Counted from the stretch's first letter, positions 16,936 through 25,757 are shown. The stretch is DNA of 32,095 bases from Hahellaceae bacterium (GCA_016744695.1 JADGDV010000036.1:1-32095), one strand, 5' to 3'. The notes: generated from the letters alone by a model not told the origin. A program made the numbers and translations.

Positions 16936-17856
16936 TTACTCTTCCCCTTCGACCATACGAATAAATAATTCTTCAAGCCGACTTGAGGAAGCCCTCATAC
17001 TCATGACGTTAATAGACTGCTTATTCAACTCAGTAAATAAAGTATTAATATCTTGCTCCTGAGCTACACCTACCTCTAAACAACCATCCTTATTAAGGCG
17101 GCATTCAAACCCTTCAAGCTCTGGCGCACTATTAATAGGCTTATCTAAATCTAGCACGAAGGTTTCAGCACTTACCTTTTGTAATAATTCTTTTTTACTC
17201 GTATTTGCCAGAATACGCCCCTGGTCAATGATAGCTATATTGCGACAAAGCGCCTCAGCCTCTTCAAGATAATGAGTCGTTAAAATGATCGTGGTTCCCT
17301 GCTGCTCATTTAACTCCCTCATAAAATCCCACATCGAACGGCGTAATTCAATATCAACACCGGCAGTAGGCTCATCCAAAATCAACAAATTAGGCTCATG
17401 AACTAATGCTCTGGCAATCATGAGTCTACGCTTCATTCCACCAGAAAGAAGCCTTGCGGGTTCGTCACGTTTATCCCAAAGCCCTAATTTTTTTAGGTAT
17501 TTCTCAGCACTTATTTTGGCCTCAACAGCCGGAATACCATAATAACCTGCTTGAGTAACAACTATATCAAATACCTTTTCAAACTGGTTAAAATTGAACT
17601 CCTGAGGGACTACACCCAATTGGGTTTTTGCTTTAACCAAATCAGTTTCAATATCGTAGCCAAAAACTTTTACAGTACCGGAGGTTTTATTGACCAATGA
17701 TGAAACAATACCTAATGTTGTGGATTTTCCAGCGCCATTGGGACCTAAAAGCGCAAAAAAGTCCCCTTGCTTTACAACCAATGAAATGCCTTTAAGCGCT
17801 TCAAATTCATTGTCATAAACTTTAGTTAGATTAGTAATGGTGAGCGCATGATTCAT
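16936..17856 (-). CDS. ABC exporter ATP-binding protein (YadG-like)
   Basis: A cytoplasmic ATPase of 306 residues, similar in size and sequence pattern to E. coli YadG (308). The Walker A motif GPNGAGKS is at 38-45, Q-loop near Q85, signature LSGGM at 137-141, Walker B LLILDEP at 157-163 and H-loop H195. A C-terminal extension (about 215-306) is typical of the ABC-2 drug/polysaccharide exporter class. It forms a two-gene unit with the permease. The next upstream gene is the DTW-domain gene 72 bp away, so a longer operon is possible. Confidence 0.92.
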   Translation of the reverse strand: MNHALTITNLTKVYDNEFEALKGISLVVKQGDFFALLGPNGAGKSTTLGIVSSLVNKTSGTVKVFGYDIETDLVKAKTQLGVVPQEFNFNQFEKVFDIVVTQAGYYGIPAVEAKISAEKYLKKLGLWDKRDEPARLLSGGMKRRLMIARALVHEPNLLILDEPTAGVDIELRRSMWDFMRELNEQQGTTIILTTHYLEEAEALCRNIAIIDQGRILANTSKKELLQKVSAETFVLDLDKPINSAPELEGFECRLNKDGCLEVGVAQEQDINTLFTELNKQSINVMSMRASSSRLEELFIRMVEGEE

Positions 17857-17928
17857 AATTGATTAACTATTAAAAGCGGGGGAAGAAAGATAATGTTGGG
17901 TCAATAGCGTTAATTTCAAGCCTAAGCT

Positions 17929-18573
17929 TTACTTATCCGCTTTATCTAAATAATTTTTACGATATACCTCCTCACCCATACACTCAATTTGGTAATCAAT
18001 CATTTCTTTAAAACAATTCAACATGGGGTCAACCCGTGTTTCAGGTTCTAATATGCTTAACGACAAAGATATTGCTTCTACAGTAGAAAGTGACTCCACC
18101 ATGGGCGCCTTGCGTATTCGATAATCAGAATGCTTACTTGGCTTTAACTTTACTTTTAATAAATCTTGGAGTGGCTTGTTTGAAAGCATTATTTCACGGG
18201 TGTTACGCCAAGTTCCATCTAAAACAATGAGTGTTTTACTACAATTATCATTGTTTAAATTATTAATTAAAGAGTCATTGCACGTCCAATCATTTAAGTC
18301 TGTCGCTAATTCTGCTGGGTACAATACTGCCGCGCAGTGTTTAAAATCAGTCACCAGCTCATTAAAATAAGGTACATTAGAAAAATCGACACCGACCCAT
18401 AATTCGACATTATCAAGACATAGAGTGGCTATTTTTGCGGTACCTAATGGCTTTTTAGTTTCATCAGGATGCTGAAGTATAACTATGCGTGTTTGGTTGT
18501 TAACCGGTGATATCCAGTCACAAATACAAGCAGCCTTAGCTTTAAGACACTGCTCACAAACATGTCTGGTCAT
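17929..18573 (-). CDS. tapT: DTW-domain tRNA-uridine aminocarboxypropyltransferase (TapT/YfiP family)
   Basis: Family members transfer the 3-amino-3-carboxypropyl group of S-adenosylmethionine to U47 of tRNA (acp3U). The 214-residue protein starts with a cysteine cluster CEQCLKAKAACICD, likely a metal site. It then has the HPDETKKPLGTAKI segment and LIVLDGTWRNTREIM, which contains the diagnostic D-G-T-W (DTW) motif. The late YRIRKAPMVESLSTVEA segment is also typical. The gene lies between a YadG-like ATPase and a regulatory HD-GYP gene, and the neighbours say nothing about tRNA. The symbol is given on family resemblance; a paralogous DTW protein of different specificity cannot be excluded. 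Confidence 0.82.
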   Translation of the reverse strand: MTRHVCEQCLKAKAACICDWISPVNNQTRIVILQHPDETKKPLGTAKIATLCLDNVELWVGVDFSNVPYFNELVTDFKHCAAVLYPAELATDLNDWTCNDSLINNLNNDNCSKTLIVLDGTWRNTREIMLSNKPLQDLLKVKLKPSKHSDYRIRKAPMVESLSTVEAISLSLSILEPETRVDPMLNCFKEMIDYQIECMGEEVYRKNYLDKADK

Positions 18574-18611
18574 ATAAAAACTACTCTACTAAACCGTTCG
18601 ATTATAAAGTA

Positions 18612-19934
18612 CTAACTGCTGAAGTGCCGCCAGCTCCATCGATTTGTCGCTCCAGAAATCAAATAACTAGACGGATCTATATCAAACGAACCTGCAGGTA
18701 AACTTCCCGTAATATTCAACGTAGACTGCTTTTCTTTACCTTCGTTATAAGAGAGCAGGTCAATTACCTTAGCCTGGTTCAACGGTTGCTTATCTTCATT
18801 GAGCACCACCGCAACCTTAGGCCACAGCCTTCGCTCAGGGTTATGATTAAGTACGATACCTACTTCTTTATTATTTAACTCAACCAACGTTCCTGTTGGA
18901 TAAACCCCAATCGCTTTAATAAAGCTCTCAACTAATTCTTCTTGAAATTCAACATTACGACTTTCATATAATTTTGAAACGGCGATTGATGAAGGCAAAG
19001 GAGTTACCCCAGGTCTAGGCTCAATCATCTCTTGGTAAGCATCAACTAGGCCAGCAATTTTAGCCAATAATGGAATCCTATCTCCTGTGATACTATTAGG
19101 AAATCCTGTTCCATTATGCCTTTCGCGATGACTCTGCACCACAGCTATAATAGAGCTAGGTATATTCTCAGCAGATTCTAACGTTTCGACACTAAGATCT
19201 ACATATTTCTTATAGATCTCAAACTCATCTGCATTAAGCGAATGTTGATTTTTAAGAATTTCAGCTGGTAATTTAGCCTTCCCAACCTGAGACAAAAGCA
19301 CCGATGTAGATAACTGCTTAAGGAGGTCTTTTTCAAGCCCCAGATATCGGCCTAAAACTAAAGCCCAAATAGATGAGCTTATCGCATGTTGGTAAGTGAA
19401 GCTGTCATGAACATTAACGCGGGTTAGCCATACCAAGGCATCAGGGTTTCTGATAACACTCTCAACCATGCCGTCAGCCGCTTTATTAACCGCTTTATAA
19501 TTGGGTGTTCCACCAGTTTGGATGGAGTCATAAATGGAAGCTAATGCCAAACTAACATTACGCTGTAATTTGCTAGCTTTAGATACTTCTTTTTTAAGTG
19601 ATGATACTATTTTTTGTGAAGATACAGGGTGATATTCAACTTTATTTCGAATTTTTAAAGGAGGTAGTTTTAGTAAATTTTGATTTGAAACCCCACCACT
19701 CTTTTTACGCCCAGTCACATTGGCTTCATGAGTGTAATTTTCTTGCTTTCGAGCAGAAACCACGTCAACGTAAACAAATTTACAATAGGACTCAAGGGAT
19801 TCAACTTCCGCCACGCTTCTGACATAAAAACCTTGAATTGGAAAAGGTGTTTCACACCATGGCCTATCCAAGTCAGAAACATACATGCCAACCTGAAGCT
19901 GATTAACGGGTATTTTTTGTCGATTACCCTGCAT
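18612..19934 (-). CDS. DUF3391 / degenerate HD-GYP domain protein
   Basis: A 440-residue cytoplasmic regulator. Residues about 5-115 match DUF3391, with the characteristic N-terminal IPVNQLQVGMYVSDLDRPW. Residues about 150-345 have the HD-GYP fold pattern: H183, the LPAEILKNQHSLNADEFEIY region, VQSHRERHNGTGFPNSITGD, IPLLAKIAGLVDAYQEM. HD-GYP proteins normally hydrolyse c-di-GMP. Here the HD pair is S215-Q216 (LLSQVGK), the KHP histidine is Y (YKKYVD), HHERWDG has become HRERHNG (H to R, D to N), and GYP is GFP. Most metal ligands are gone, so it is probably not a phosphodiesterase but a binding or partner protein. The last 95 residues match nothing I recognise. Confidence 0.85.
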   Translation of the reverse strand: MQGNRQKIPVNQLQVGMYVSDLDRPWCETPFPIQGFYVRSVAEVESLESYCKFVYVDVVSARKQENYTHEANVTGRKKSGGVSNQNLLKLPPLKIRNKVEYHPVSSQKIVSSLKKEVSKASKLQRNVSLALASIYDSIQTGGTPNYKAVNKAADGMVESVIRNPDALVWLTRVNVHDSFTYQHAISSSIWALVLGRYLGLEKDLLKQLSTSVLLSQVGKAKLPAEILKNQHSLNADEFEIYKKYVDLSVETLESAENIPSSIIAVVQSHRERHNGTGFPNSITGDRIPLLAKIAGLVDAYQEMIEPRPGVTPLPSSIAVSKLYESRNVEFQEELVESFIKAIGVYPTGTLVELNNKEVGIVLNHNPERRLWPKVAVVLNEDKQPLNQAKVIDLLSYNEGKEKQSTLNITGSLPAGSFDIDPSSYLISGATNRWSWRHFSS

Positions 19935-20006
19935 GATTTACACCCTTAGTGCTCAGCACCAATTAAAAATAAAGACAACTTTCATAACACCTATTTTGCC
20001 AAATAT

Positions 20007-20034
20007 TTCACAAGGTACAATGTGAATTTTGTAC
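20007..20034. promoter_or_regulatory. Two overlapping inverted repeats upstream of the HD-GYP gene
   Basis: TTCACA (20007-20012) with TGTGAA (20021-20026), and GTACAA (20015-20020) with TTGTAC (20029-20034), each have an 8-nt spacer and interlock in one 28-bp block. The block lies about 75-100 bp upstream of the HD-GYP start codon. The first repeat has the half-sites of a CRP site in the reverse order, so it is not a CRP box. An operator for an unknown regulator is possible, and so is chance in AT-rich sequence. Confidence 0.3.
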
Positions 20035-20140
20035 TCATGTGTAACTAAAAGTACACTGAGACCCAGGTCACAATAAATCCAGCTTCAAACGGTACGTTAA
20101 GCCTTAATATTTTAAATTATTATTACGACTAACAAGTTAC

Positions 20141-20740
20141 TTATTCAGATTCACAAATCTTATCTGTCATAAAAGGTGCTTTGTCATTAAAGCTATAACG
20201 TGAAACTTTACGAGTAAACACACTGTAAGGAACAACAGAGGCTTTTAGATAATCAATATTTTTAGTGTCGTCACCGTCTTTACGGCTTATTACACTGGGT
20301 AAGCAACTCACCTTTATCAACATGCTATGACCTAAATCGACAATATTCTTTGCGTCATTCTCATCACTTATAAACATACAAACCTGGTTAGTACTCTGTA
20401 ATTTTTTACCTGACAACATGAGGTCTAGGCTTGGGTCACCACAAGCAACAATTCCAGTGCTTGCTTCCGTACACTGGTTTTGATCACTAGAAAGGTCATT
20501 AAGTTGCCATTGTCTTTCACTGCATTGTGTCTTAAGCGTGATTTCAGTAGATTTATTATCTTGAATAGCCCATGAAGGATACTCTGCCGTCTTCCATGAA
20601 ACCACAAACAGTCGGTCTTCTCCCTGAGAATTTTGAGCAGAGAAACTACCATAATGAGAATAGTATGATGCACACCCAGTCATACTGAATAGCACTGTAA
20701 ACCACAATAAACCTTTAGCCATGTTTTTCTTCATGTACAT
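20141..20740 (-). CDS. Predicted lipoprotein, unknown function
   Basis: I do not recognise this 199-residue protein. It has a lipoprotein signal peptide: basic N-terminus (MYMKKNMAKG), hydrophobic core (LLWFTVLFSM) and lipobox MTGC with C23 as the acylated residue. The mature part is polar, with seven further cysteines (for example CSERQWQ, QNQCTEASTGIVACGD, VSCLPS) that could pair in the periplasm. AAAGG lies 5 nt before the chosen ATG. It stands in the same direction as the PilZ gene upstream (239-bp gap) and the HD-GYP gene downstream. Nothing in the context fixes its role. Confidence 0.75.
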   Translation of the reverse strand: MYMKKNMAKGLLWFTVLFSMTGCASYYSHYGSFSAQNSQGEDRLFVVSWKTAEYPSWAIQDNKSTEITLKTQCSERQWQLNDLSSDQNQCTEASTGIVACGDPSLDLMLSGKKLQSTNQVCMFISDENDAKNIVDLGHSMLIKVSCLPSVISRKDGDDTKNIDYLKASVVPYSVFTRKVSRYSFNDKAPFMTDKICESE

Positions 20741-20979
20741 TTATGCCTTTCATAAATATTAATATAATACATATATATGGGTGATGTATTTTGAATAGTT
20801 AATCGACCAGAAGTCATATATTGGAAGATAGGATGTCACCTATAAAAGTAACCAAGAACAAATTATAACGCTAAATTCGGTGTGCTTAGACATATTTATA
20901 AATGTAGTGAGCGCAATGGGATGGAGTTCAACATATAGTATAGTTATTATGAAAATAACCCTGTTTTCTCGCAAGTAAA

Positions 20980-21252
20980 CTAACCATCATCAGAAACAAA
21001 CTTCAAACCAAACCCATCAGCCCCTTTTCGTACTACCACCATATCTAAAATGGGCGCTTCGAATGGAAGACCTTGCATTTGCACTGTCACCACACTACCT
21101 AAGGTAGGAAATTTAGCTTCACCAACAATAACAAAAACACCACCATCTGAAATATCCCGAACATAAAATAAGCCTTCTTCAAGCAGGTCATGAGTGACTT
21201 TTATTTGGGCATTTAAAAGGGTTCTTGCATGATCTCTCTTATCTATACTCAT
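20980..21252 (-). CDS. Single-domain PilZ protein
   Basis: A 90-residue protein consisting only of a PilZ domain, the common c-di-GMP receptor. The N-terminal RDHAR (R6-R10, the RxxxR motif) and DISDGGVFV (the D/NxSxxG motif) are both present, so the usual ligand contacts are kept and binding is plausible. The remainder (VTVQMQGLPFEAPILDMVVV and GFGLKFV) fits the beta barrel. Small stand-alone PilZ proteins act by binding partner proteins, often in motility. It is read away from the iron-transport genes and sits two genes from a degenerate HD-GYP protein. Confidence 0.85.
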   Translation of the reverse strand: MSIDKRDHARTLLNAQIKVTHDLLEEGLFYVRDISDGGVFVIVGEAKFPTLGSVVTVQMQGLPFEAPILDMVVVRKGADGFGLKFVSDDG

Positions 21253-21376
21253 ATTTGTTGTTTTTTCCCTAGATTCCTTGAGTTATAAAGCATGTACAAA
21301 TAATAAAGTTAATAACTAAATGATAGCATTACACTTAGAATGAGCGAACTAAAAACGGCCTTTAAATTATTTTTTA

Positions 21377-21412
21377 TTGACAATTACACAATTCTAAATG
21401 AGAATGATTTAC
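21377..21412 (+). promoter_or_regulatory. Fur-regulated promoter of the iron-binding-protein gene
   Basis: A perfect -35 TTGACA (21377-21382) is followed after 17 nt by GAGAAT (21400-21405), a moderate -10. A Fur-box-like 19-mer (21394-21412, core AATGAGAATGATT) overlaps the -10, matching 12 of 19 positions of GATAATGATAATCATTATC. Fur-Fe(II) binding here would block RNA polymerase, giving iron-repressed expression, which fits the function of the next gene. Confidence 0.7.
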
Positions 21413-21449
21413 ATTATTACTCTATTTCGCATTAACACAAGGTCCGCAG

Positions 21450-22475
21450 ATGATAAACTTCAAACGTTTAATACCCTCTTCTTTAGTTATTATAGGAAGC
21501 CTCTTATCAATCACACAAAGCCAGGCGGCTGAAGAAGTAAATGTATACTCTTATCGTCAACCCTTTCTTATTCAACCCATTTTTGACAATTTCACAGAAA
21601 CTACAGGAATAAACGTTAATGTTGTATTTGCTAAAAAAGGGTTAACAGAGCGCTTAAAGCGTGAAGGAAAAAACAGCCCTGCTGACTTAGTGTTTACAGT
21701 AGATATTGGGCGCCTTGATGAAGTAGTTAAAGCTAATGTCGTTCAAGGTGTAACGACACCAACTCTTAACGAAAACATCCCTAGTCAGTATCAAGGCCCT
21801 GAAGGTCAATGGTATGCATTAACAACACGAGCACGAGTCATATATGCATCTAAAGAGCGAGTCGCTGAAGGAGAAATAACAAGCTATGAAGACCTAGCAA
21901 ACCCAGAATGGAAAGGTAAAATATGCACCCGTAGTGGCAAGCACCCATACAACGTTGCACTTATTGCATCAATGATCGCCCATCATGGAGAAGCTGAAAC
22001 AGAGAGCTGGTTATCAGCAGTGAAAAGTAATTTAGCCCAAAAACCTCAAGGTAATGACCGAGCACAAGTTAAGGCTATAAAAGAAGGTGTTTGCGACCTT
22101 GCCATTGGCAACAATTATTATTACGGCAAAATGTTAATGGATAAAGAGCAATCTGCTTGGGCTCATGCCGTCAATATCGTCTTTCCAAACCAGGGAGATA
22201 GAGGGACACATGTTAATATTAGCGGCATATCTCTAACAAAGAGTGCACCAAACAAAGAAAATGCAATTAAACTCATGGACTATTTGTCAGCTCCGATGGC
22301 CCAAAAAATGTTTGCTGAACAGAATTTTGAATACCCAGTTAAAGCGGGTGTTGAGCCTTCTGCACTGGTTTCTTCATGGGGGAAATTTAAATCAGATGCA
22401 CTCCCTCTTAAAGACATTGCTAAATACCGTAAGTTAGCGGTTAAATTAGTTGATAGAACTGGGTTTGATAACTAA
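21450..22475 (+). CDS. Periplasmic ferric-iron-binding protein of an ABC importer (FbpA/FutA type)
   Basis: The protein captures Fe3+ in the periplasm and delivers it to the permease. A Sec signal peptide covers residues 1 to about 26 (ends SQA-A), giving a mature protein of about 315 residues. Family features are VNVYSYRQP at the mature N-terminus, TRARVIYASKERV, the WKGKICTRSGKHPYN segment and the iron-ligand tyrosine cluster Y223-Y224-Y225 in NNYYYGKM. The preceding promoter carries a Fur box. It is separated from the permease gene by a strong hairpin. Confidence 0.9.
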   Translation: MINFKRLIPSSLVIIGSLLSITQSQAAEEVNVYSYRQPFLIQPIFDNFTETTGINVNVVFAKKGLTERLKREGKNSPADLVFTVDIGRLDEVVKANVVQGVTTPTLNENIPSQYQGPEGQWYALTTRARVIYASKERVAEGEITSYEDLANPEWKGKICTRSGKHPYNVALIASMIAHHGEAETESWLSAVKSNLAQKPQGNDRAQVKAIKEGVCDLAIGNNYYYGKMLMDKEQSAWAHAVNIVFPNQGDRGTHVNISGISLTKSAPNKENAIKLMDYLSAPMAQKMFAEQNFEYPVKAGVEPSALVSSWGKFKSDALPLKDIAKYRKLAVKLVDRTGFDN

Positions 22476-22483
22476 AGTATGCA

Positions 22484-22521
22484 GCTCAGACTCAACGTTT
22501 AGTACTTAACTGAGTCTGAGC
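22484..22521 (+). terminator. Hairpin between iron-binding-protein gene and permease gene
   Basis: GCTCAGACTCA (22484-22494) pairs perfectly with TGAGTCTGAGC (22511-22521), an 11-bp stem, with a possible inner GTT/AAC stem, then CCCTTTATC. It starts 8 nt after the stop codon and ends 27 nt before the permease ATG. It is likely a partial terminator or mRNA-stabilising structure that makes more binding protein than permease, as is common in ABC importer operons. Confidence 0.7.
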
Positions 22522-22548
22522 CCTTTATCAATCACCACCGGTCTATTA

Positions 22549-24225
22549 ATGCATACATTCGCTCATACAACACCACTAAATAAACGCTTTCGAAATCCTT
22601 GGTTTATTTCAGCATCATTAGTCGCAGTCATGGTCGGACTCCCTATTATTGCTGTTTTCTACCTTGCCTTTTTTCCTGAAGAAAATATTTGGCCTCATTT
22701 AGCAAGTACTGTATTACCAGGCTACATTTCCAGCACGCTTATTTTAATGTTTGGAGTCGGGACGCTTAGTTTATTTATGGGGGTTGGCGCGGCCTGGCTA
22801 GTAACTATGTGTAAGTTTCCTGGCCGGAAAATATTAGAGTGGGCTTTACTTCTTCCTTTCGCAGTACCCGCTTATGTTATTGCTTACGTTTACACAGACC
22901 TTCTAGAGTATGCAGGTTTAGTACAAGGCTGGCTGCGTGCGCTGTTTGGTTGGAGTTCATCAAAAGATTATTGGTTTCCTGAAATCCGAAGCATGGGAGG
23001 CGCAATTACAATGATGGCGCTAGTGCTATACCCCTATGTTTACCTAATGACAAGAGCCGCTTTTCTTGAACAATCTATGTCACTTTTTTCTGCCAGTCGC
23101 AACTTAGGTCACTCTCCGTTACAGAGCTTTTTACGCATTTCAATCCCTGTTGCTCGCCCAGCCATCGCGGTAGGCTTATCCTTAGTATTAATGGAAACAT
23201 TGAATGACTTTGGAACGGTTGATTTCTTTGCCGTTAGAACACTTACCGCGGGCCTTTATGATACCTGGTTAAATATGGGCAATATCGGAGGCGCAGCACA
23301 GATTGCCAGTTTAATGCTAATTTTTGTAGTCACACTTATTTATATGGAGCGCTTCTCTAGGCGTAAGCAAAAACAGTTTGAGTCTAAAAACCAGGGGCAT
23401 GCTTTAGAGCAATTTCAATTGACAGGGCTACGGGCTGGCGCGGCGTTATTATTTTGCGCCCTTCCCGTTGTAGCAGGCTTCCTCATTCCTGTAACCGTGC
23501 TGAGCTACTATGCCTATCATTATTTTGAAGTAAGCTGGACAAGTAACTTTTTAAACCATGCATTCAATAGCTTCACACTATCTGTCATAGCATCCATTAC
23601 AACTATAGCGCTAGGCATCATGCTTGCCTACAGCAAGCGTCTTAACTCAACAGGGATAACTCAATTACTAGTCCGTTTTTCAGGCTTAGGCTATGCCATG
23701 CCAGGAGCAGTACTTGCTGTGGGTATTATTGTCCCCTTCGCGGCATTTGATAATGCTGTGGATGATATGTTTAGACAGCATTTTGGAATATCTACAGGCT
23801 TACTATTAAGTGGCACTACCTTTGCCATTATATTTGCTTATACGGTTAGATTTCTGGCAGTGTCTGCGGGATCTATAGAGTCCAGTTTAGCAAAAGTAAC
23901 GCCTAGTATGGATATGGCATCTCGATCCCTAGGGCATAACAACCTTAGCACTCTGTTTAGAGTCCATTTACCCGTTATCCGTGGAGGTATACTTACTGCA
24001 GCACTAGTCGTATTTGTTGATTGCATGAAAGAACTTCCCGCCACTTTAATTCTACGGCCATTTAATTTTGAAACACTCGCGACTCACGTTTATCAGTACG
24101 CTTCAGATGAACTACTTGAACAAAGTGCACTGGCTGCCCTCATTATTGTTTTAGTCGGTATCGTCCCTGTGATTTTTTTGAGTAAGTCCATTTCATCAAC
24201 ACGTACTTATAACAAAAAAACGTAA
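22549..24225 (+). CDS. Ferric-iron ABC importer permease (FbpB type, fused two-half form)
   Basis: A 558-residue inner-membrane protein with about twelve hydrophobic segments in two homologous halves. Each half ends in an EAA loop that docks on the ATPase: ASRNLGHSPLQSFLRISIPV (about 182-201) and ASRSLGHNNLSTLFRVHLPV (about 457-476). This duplicated layout is typical of FbpB/SfuB iron permeases. No strong Shine-Dalgarno precedes the ATG, which fits reduced translation relative to the binding protein. No matching ATPase gene follows; the next gene is an unrelated small zinc-ribbon protein. Confidence 0.9.
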   Translation: MHTFAHTTPLNKRFRNPWFISASLVAVMVGLPIIAVFYLAFFPEENIWPHLASTVLPGYISSTLILMFGVGTLSLFMGVGAAWLVTMCKFPGRKILEWALLLPFAVPAYVIAYVYTDLLEYAGLVQGWLRALFGWSSSKDYWFPEIRSMGGAITMMALVLYPYVYLMTRAAFLEQSMSLFSASRNLGHSPLQSFLRISIPVARPAIAVGLSLVLMETLNDFGTVDFFAVRTLTAGLYDTWLNMGNIGGAAQIASLMLIFVVTLIYMERFSRRKQKQFESKNQGHALEQFQLTGLRAGAALLFCALPVVAGFLIPVTVLSYYAYHYFEVSWTSNFLNHAFNSFTLSVIASITTIALGIMLAYSKRLNSTGITQLLVRFSGLGYAMPGAVLAVGIIVPFAAFDNAVDDMFRQHFGISTGLLLSGTTFAIIFAYTVRFLAVSAGSIESSLAKVTPSMDMASRSLGHNNLSTLFRVHLPVIRGGILTAALVVFVDCMKELPATLILRPFNFETLATHVYQYASDELLEQSALAALIIVLVGIVPVIFLSKSISSTRTYNKKT

Positions 24226-24319
24226 AATTAAAGACCAGCATTAACTTGACACTATTTCATTGAACGAGGAAGATTCACCTCCGTGCTTAAAAATATAATA
24301 AACTGGAATTGATATCATA

Positions 24320-24748
24320 GTGGAAAATCGCCGAGTGGATAATAATGAACTCCTGTTAACCCGAAAAAGTAGTCGGCGAAATCAATCCATTTTCACTTGC
24401 ACCAAATGCAAGCAAGGAAAAATGAACCCTCTTCACCAAGAGGGGGAGCCAGAATATACAGATATTTTTACTTGTGATAAGTGCGACCATACAGCAACCA
24501 TTCCTTCTCTTGTTATTATATTTACGCAGTTTATTTCAGCCATTGCAGGTGGCATGGTCTCGGCTTATCTTTTTATTCAACACTTATCTAAAGTACTAAC
24601 CGCTTTTCAATTTAATACAAGCGATCAGATATCCAGCGATTTGTCATTAATGGCCGTTGCTGCATTATTTCTCTGTGGGTTTGGTTACACGCTTTTTCGG
24701 GCTGTTCTCGGAATAAATCGACGTAGAAAATACAGCAGAAAAAAGTAA
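24320..24748 (+). CDS. Zinc-ribbon membrane protein, unknown function
   Basis: A 142-residue protein I cannot assign to a named family. Two CxxC knuckles (C27-C30 in CTKC and C52-C55 in CDKC) form a probable zinc ribbon at the cytoplasmic N-terminus. Two hydrophobic segments follow (about 62-86 and 107-129), and the tail is basic (NRRRKYSRKK). The start is a GTG, the only early candidate, since the upstream frame is closed. It lies 94 bp after the iron permease and 46 bp before a substrate-binding-protein gene, all in the same direction, so it may be co-transcribed with either. Confidence 0.75.
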   Translation: MENRRVDNNELLLTRKSSRRNQSIFTCTKCKQGKMNPLHQEGEPEYTDIFTCDKCDHTATIPSLVIIFTQFISAIAGGMVSAYLFIQHLSKVLTAFQFNTSDQISSDLSLMAVAALFLCGFGYTLFRAVLGINRRRKYSRKK

Positions 24749-24794
24749 CAACATCCTCTTATATCTAATAATCTCAGTTCATTCAGGAGTTTCG

Positions 24795-25757
24795 ATGTCA
24801 CACACAATCAAATTATTTTCATTACTCATGACCTTTTTCTTCGCATCAAACATAATAGCCGATCAGAAGTTTGTTGCGATTACTCAAATTGTCGAACACC
24901 CAGCGTTGGACTCTGTACGCAAAGGTGTAAAAGATGAACTGGAGAACAAAGGATATATCATAGGGAAAAACCTTGAGTGGCAATATCAAAGCGCCCAAGG
25001 CAACCCAACAACAGCGACTCAAATAGCAAGAAAATTTGCAGGCGAAGAACCTGATGTTATTGTTGCTATTGCAACGCCTTCAGCTCAAACAGCAGCGGCC
25101 GCAGCTCGCGGTATTCCAATTGTATTTTCTGCCGTAACAGATCCAATAGGTGCAAAGTTAGTAAAAAATCTTGAGAAACCTGGGCGTAATATCACTGGCA
25201 CAACCGATATGCTACCGGTAAAAGAACACTTAAATCTAATTAAGACACTAATACCTAACATAAAAACCATTGGTACCATCTACAACCCTGGTGAAGCTAA
25301 TTCGGTCACTATTGTAGAGTTGGTAGAGAAAATAGCCCCCGAGCTCGGCTTGAAGGTTGTTAAATCAGCCGCAACCAAATCTTCAGATGTGCTTACTGCG
25401 GCAAGAGCCTTAGTAGGAAAAGTTGACGCTATTTACCTCCCCACTGATAACACGGTTATTTCCGCAGCAGAAGCGGTTATAAAAGTAGGTGAGCAAAATA
25501 AGCTACCTGTGATTGCAGCCGACACAGATACCGTAAAACGAGGCGCAATAGCCGCACTAGGATTTAATTATTATGACGTAGGCCGCCAAACGGGAGTAAT
25601 TGTTGCTCAAATACTAGAAGGTAAAAAACCTGGTGATATACCCGTACAAGGTGTTGATAAAATGGAGCTACATCTAAACCCTGGTGCAGCCAAACGTATG
25701 GGCTTATCCCTACCTGAAGACTTACTAAAAAGTGCCAAAGTAATTATTGGCAAATAA
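24795..25757 (+). CDS. ABC importer substrate-binding protein (COG2984/TrpX-like family)
   Basis: A periplasmic binding protein of 320 residues with a signal peptide (1 to about 22, ending NIIAD). It has the family pattern FVAITQIVEHPALDSVRKGV, then PDVIVAIATPSAQTAAAAAR, IPIVFSAVTDPIGAKLV and PGRNITGTTDM, and the late LGFNYYDVGRQTGVIVAQIL. Some members (streptococcal TrpX) bind aromatic amino acids, but most are uncharacterised, so the ligand here is open. AGGAG lies shortly before the ATG. It is followed at 16 bp by its permease and then its ATPase. Confidence 0.88.
   Translation: MSHTIKLFSLLMTFFFASNIIADQKFVAITQIVEHPALDSVRKGVKDELENKGYIIGKNLEWQYQSAQGNPTTATQIARKFAGEEPDVIVAIATPSAQTAAAAARGIPIVFSAVTDPIGAKLVKNLEKPGRNITGTTDMLPVKEHLNLIKTLIPNIKTIGTIYNPGEANSVTIVELVEKIAPELGLKVVKSAATKSSDVLTAARALVGKVDAIYLPTDNTVISAAEAVIKVGEQNKLPVIAADTDTVKRGAIAALGFNYYDVGRQTGVIVAQILEGKKPGDIPVQGVDKMELHLNPGAAKRMGLSLPEDLLKSAKVIIGK

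Noticed and set aside
20007-20026. CRP-like site upstream of the HD-GYP gene
   Set aside because: The half-sites are in the order TTCACA then TGTGAA, the reverse of TGTGA-N6-TCACA, so it is not a CRP/Vfr box.
20425-20673. 82-codon frame on the minus strand overlapping the lipoprotein gene
   Set aside because: It is in another frame of the lipoprotein gene, which has a clear signal peptide and lipobox; the alternative has no recognisable features.
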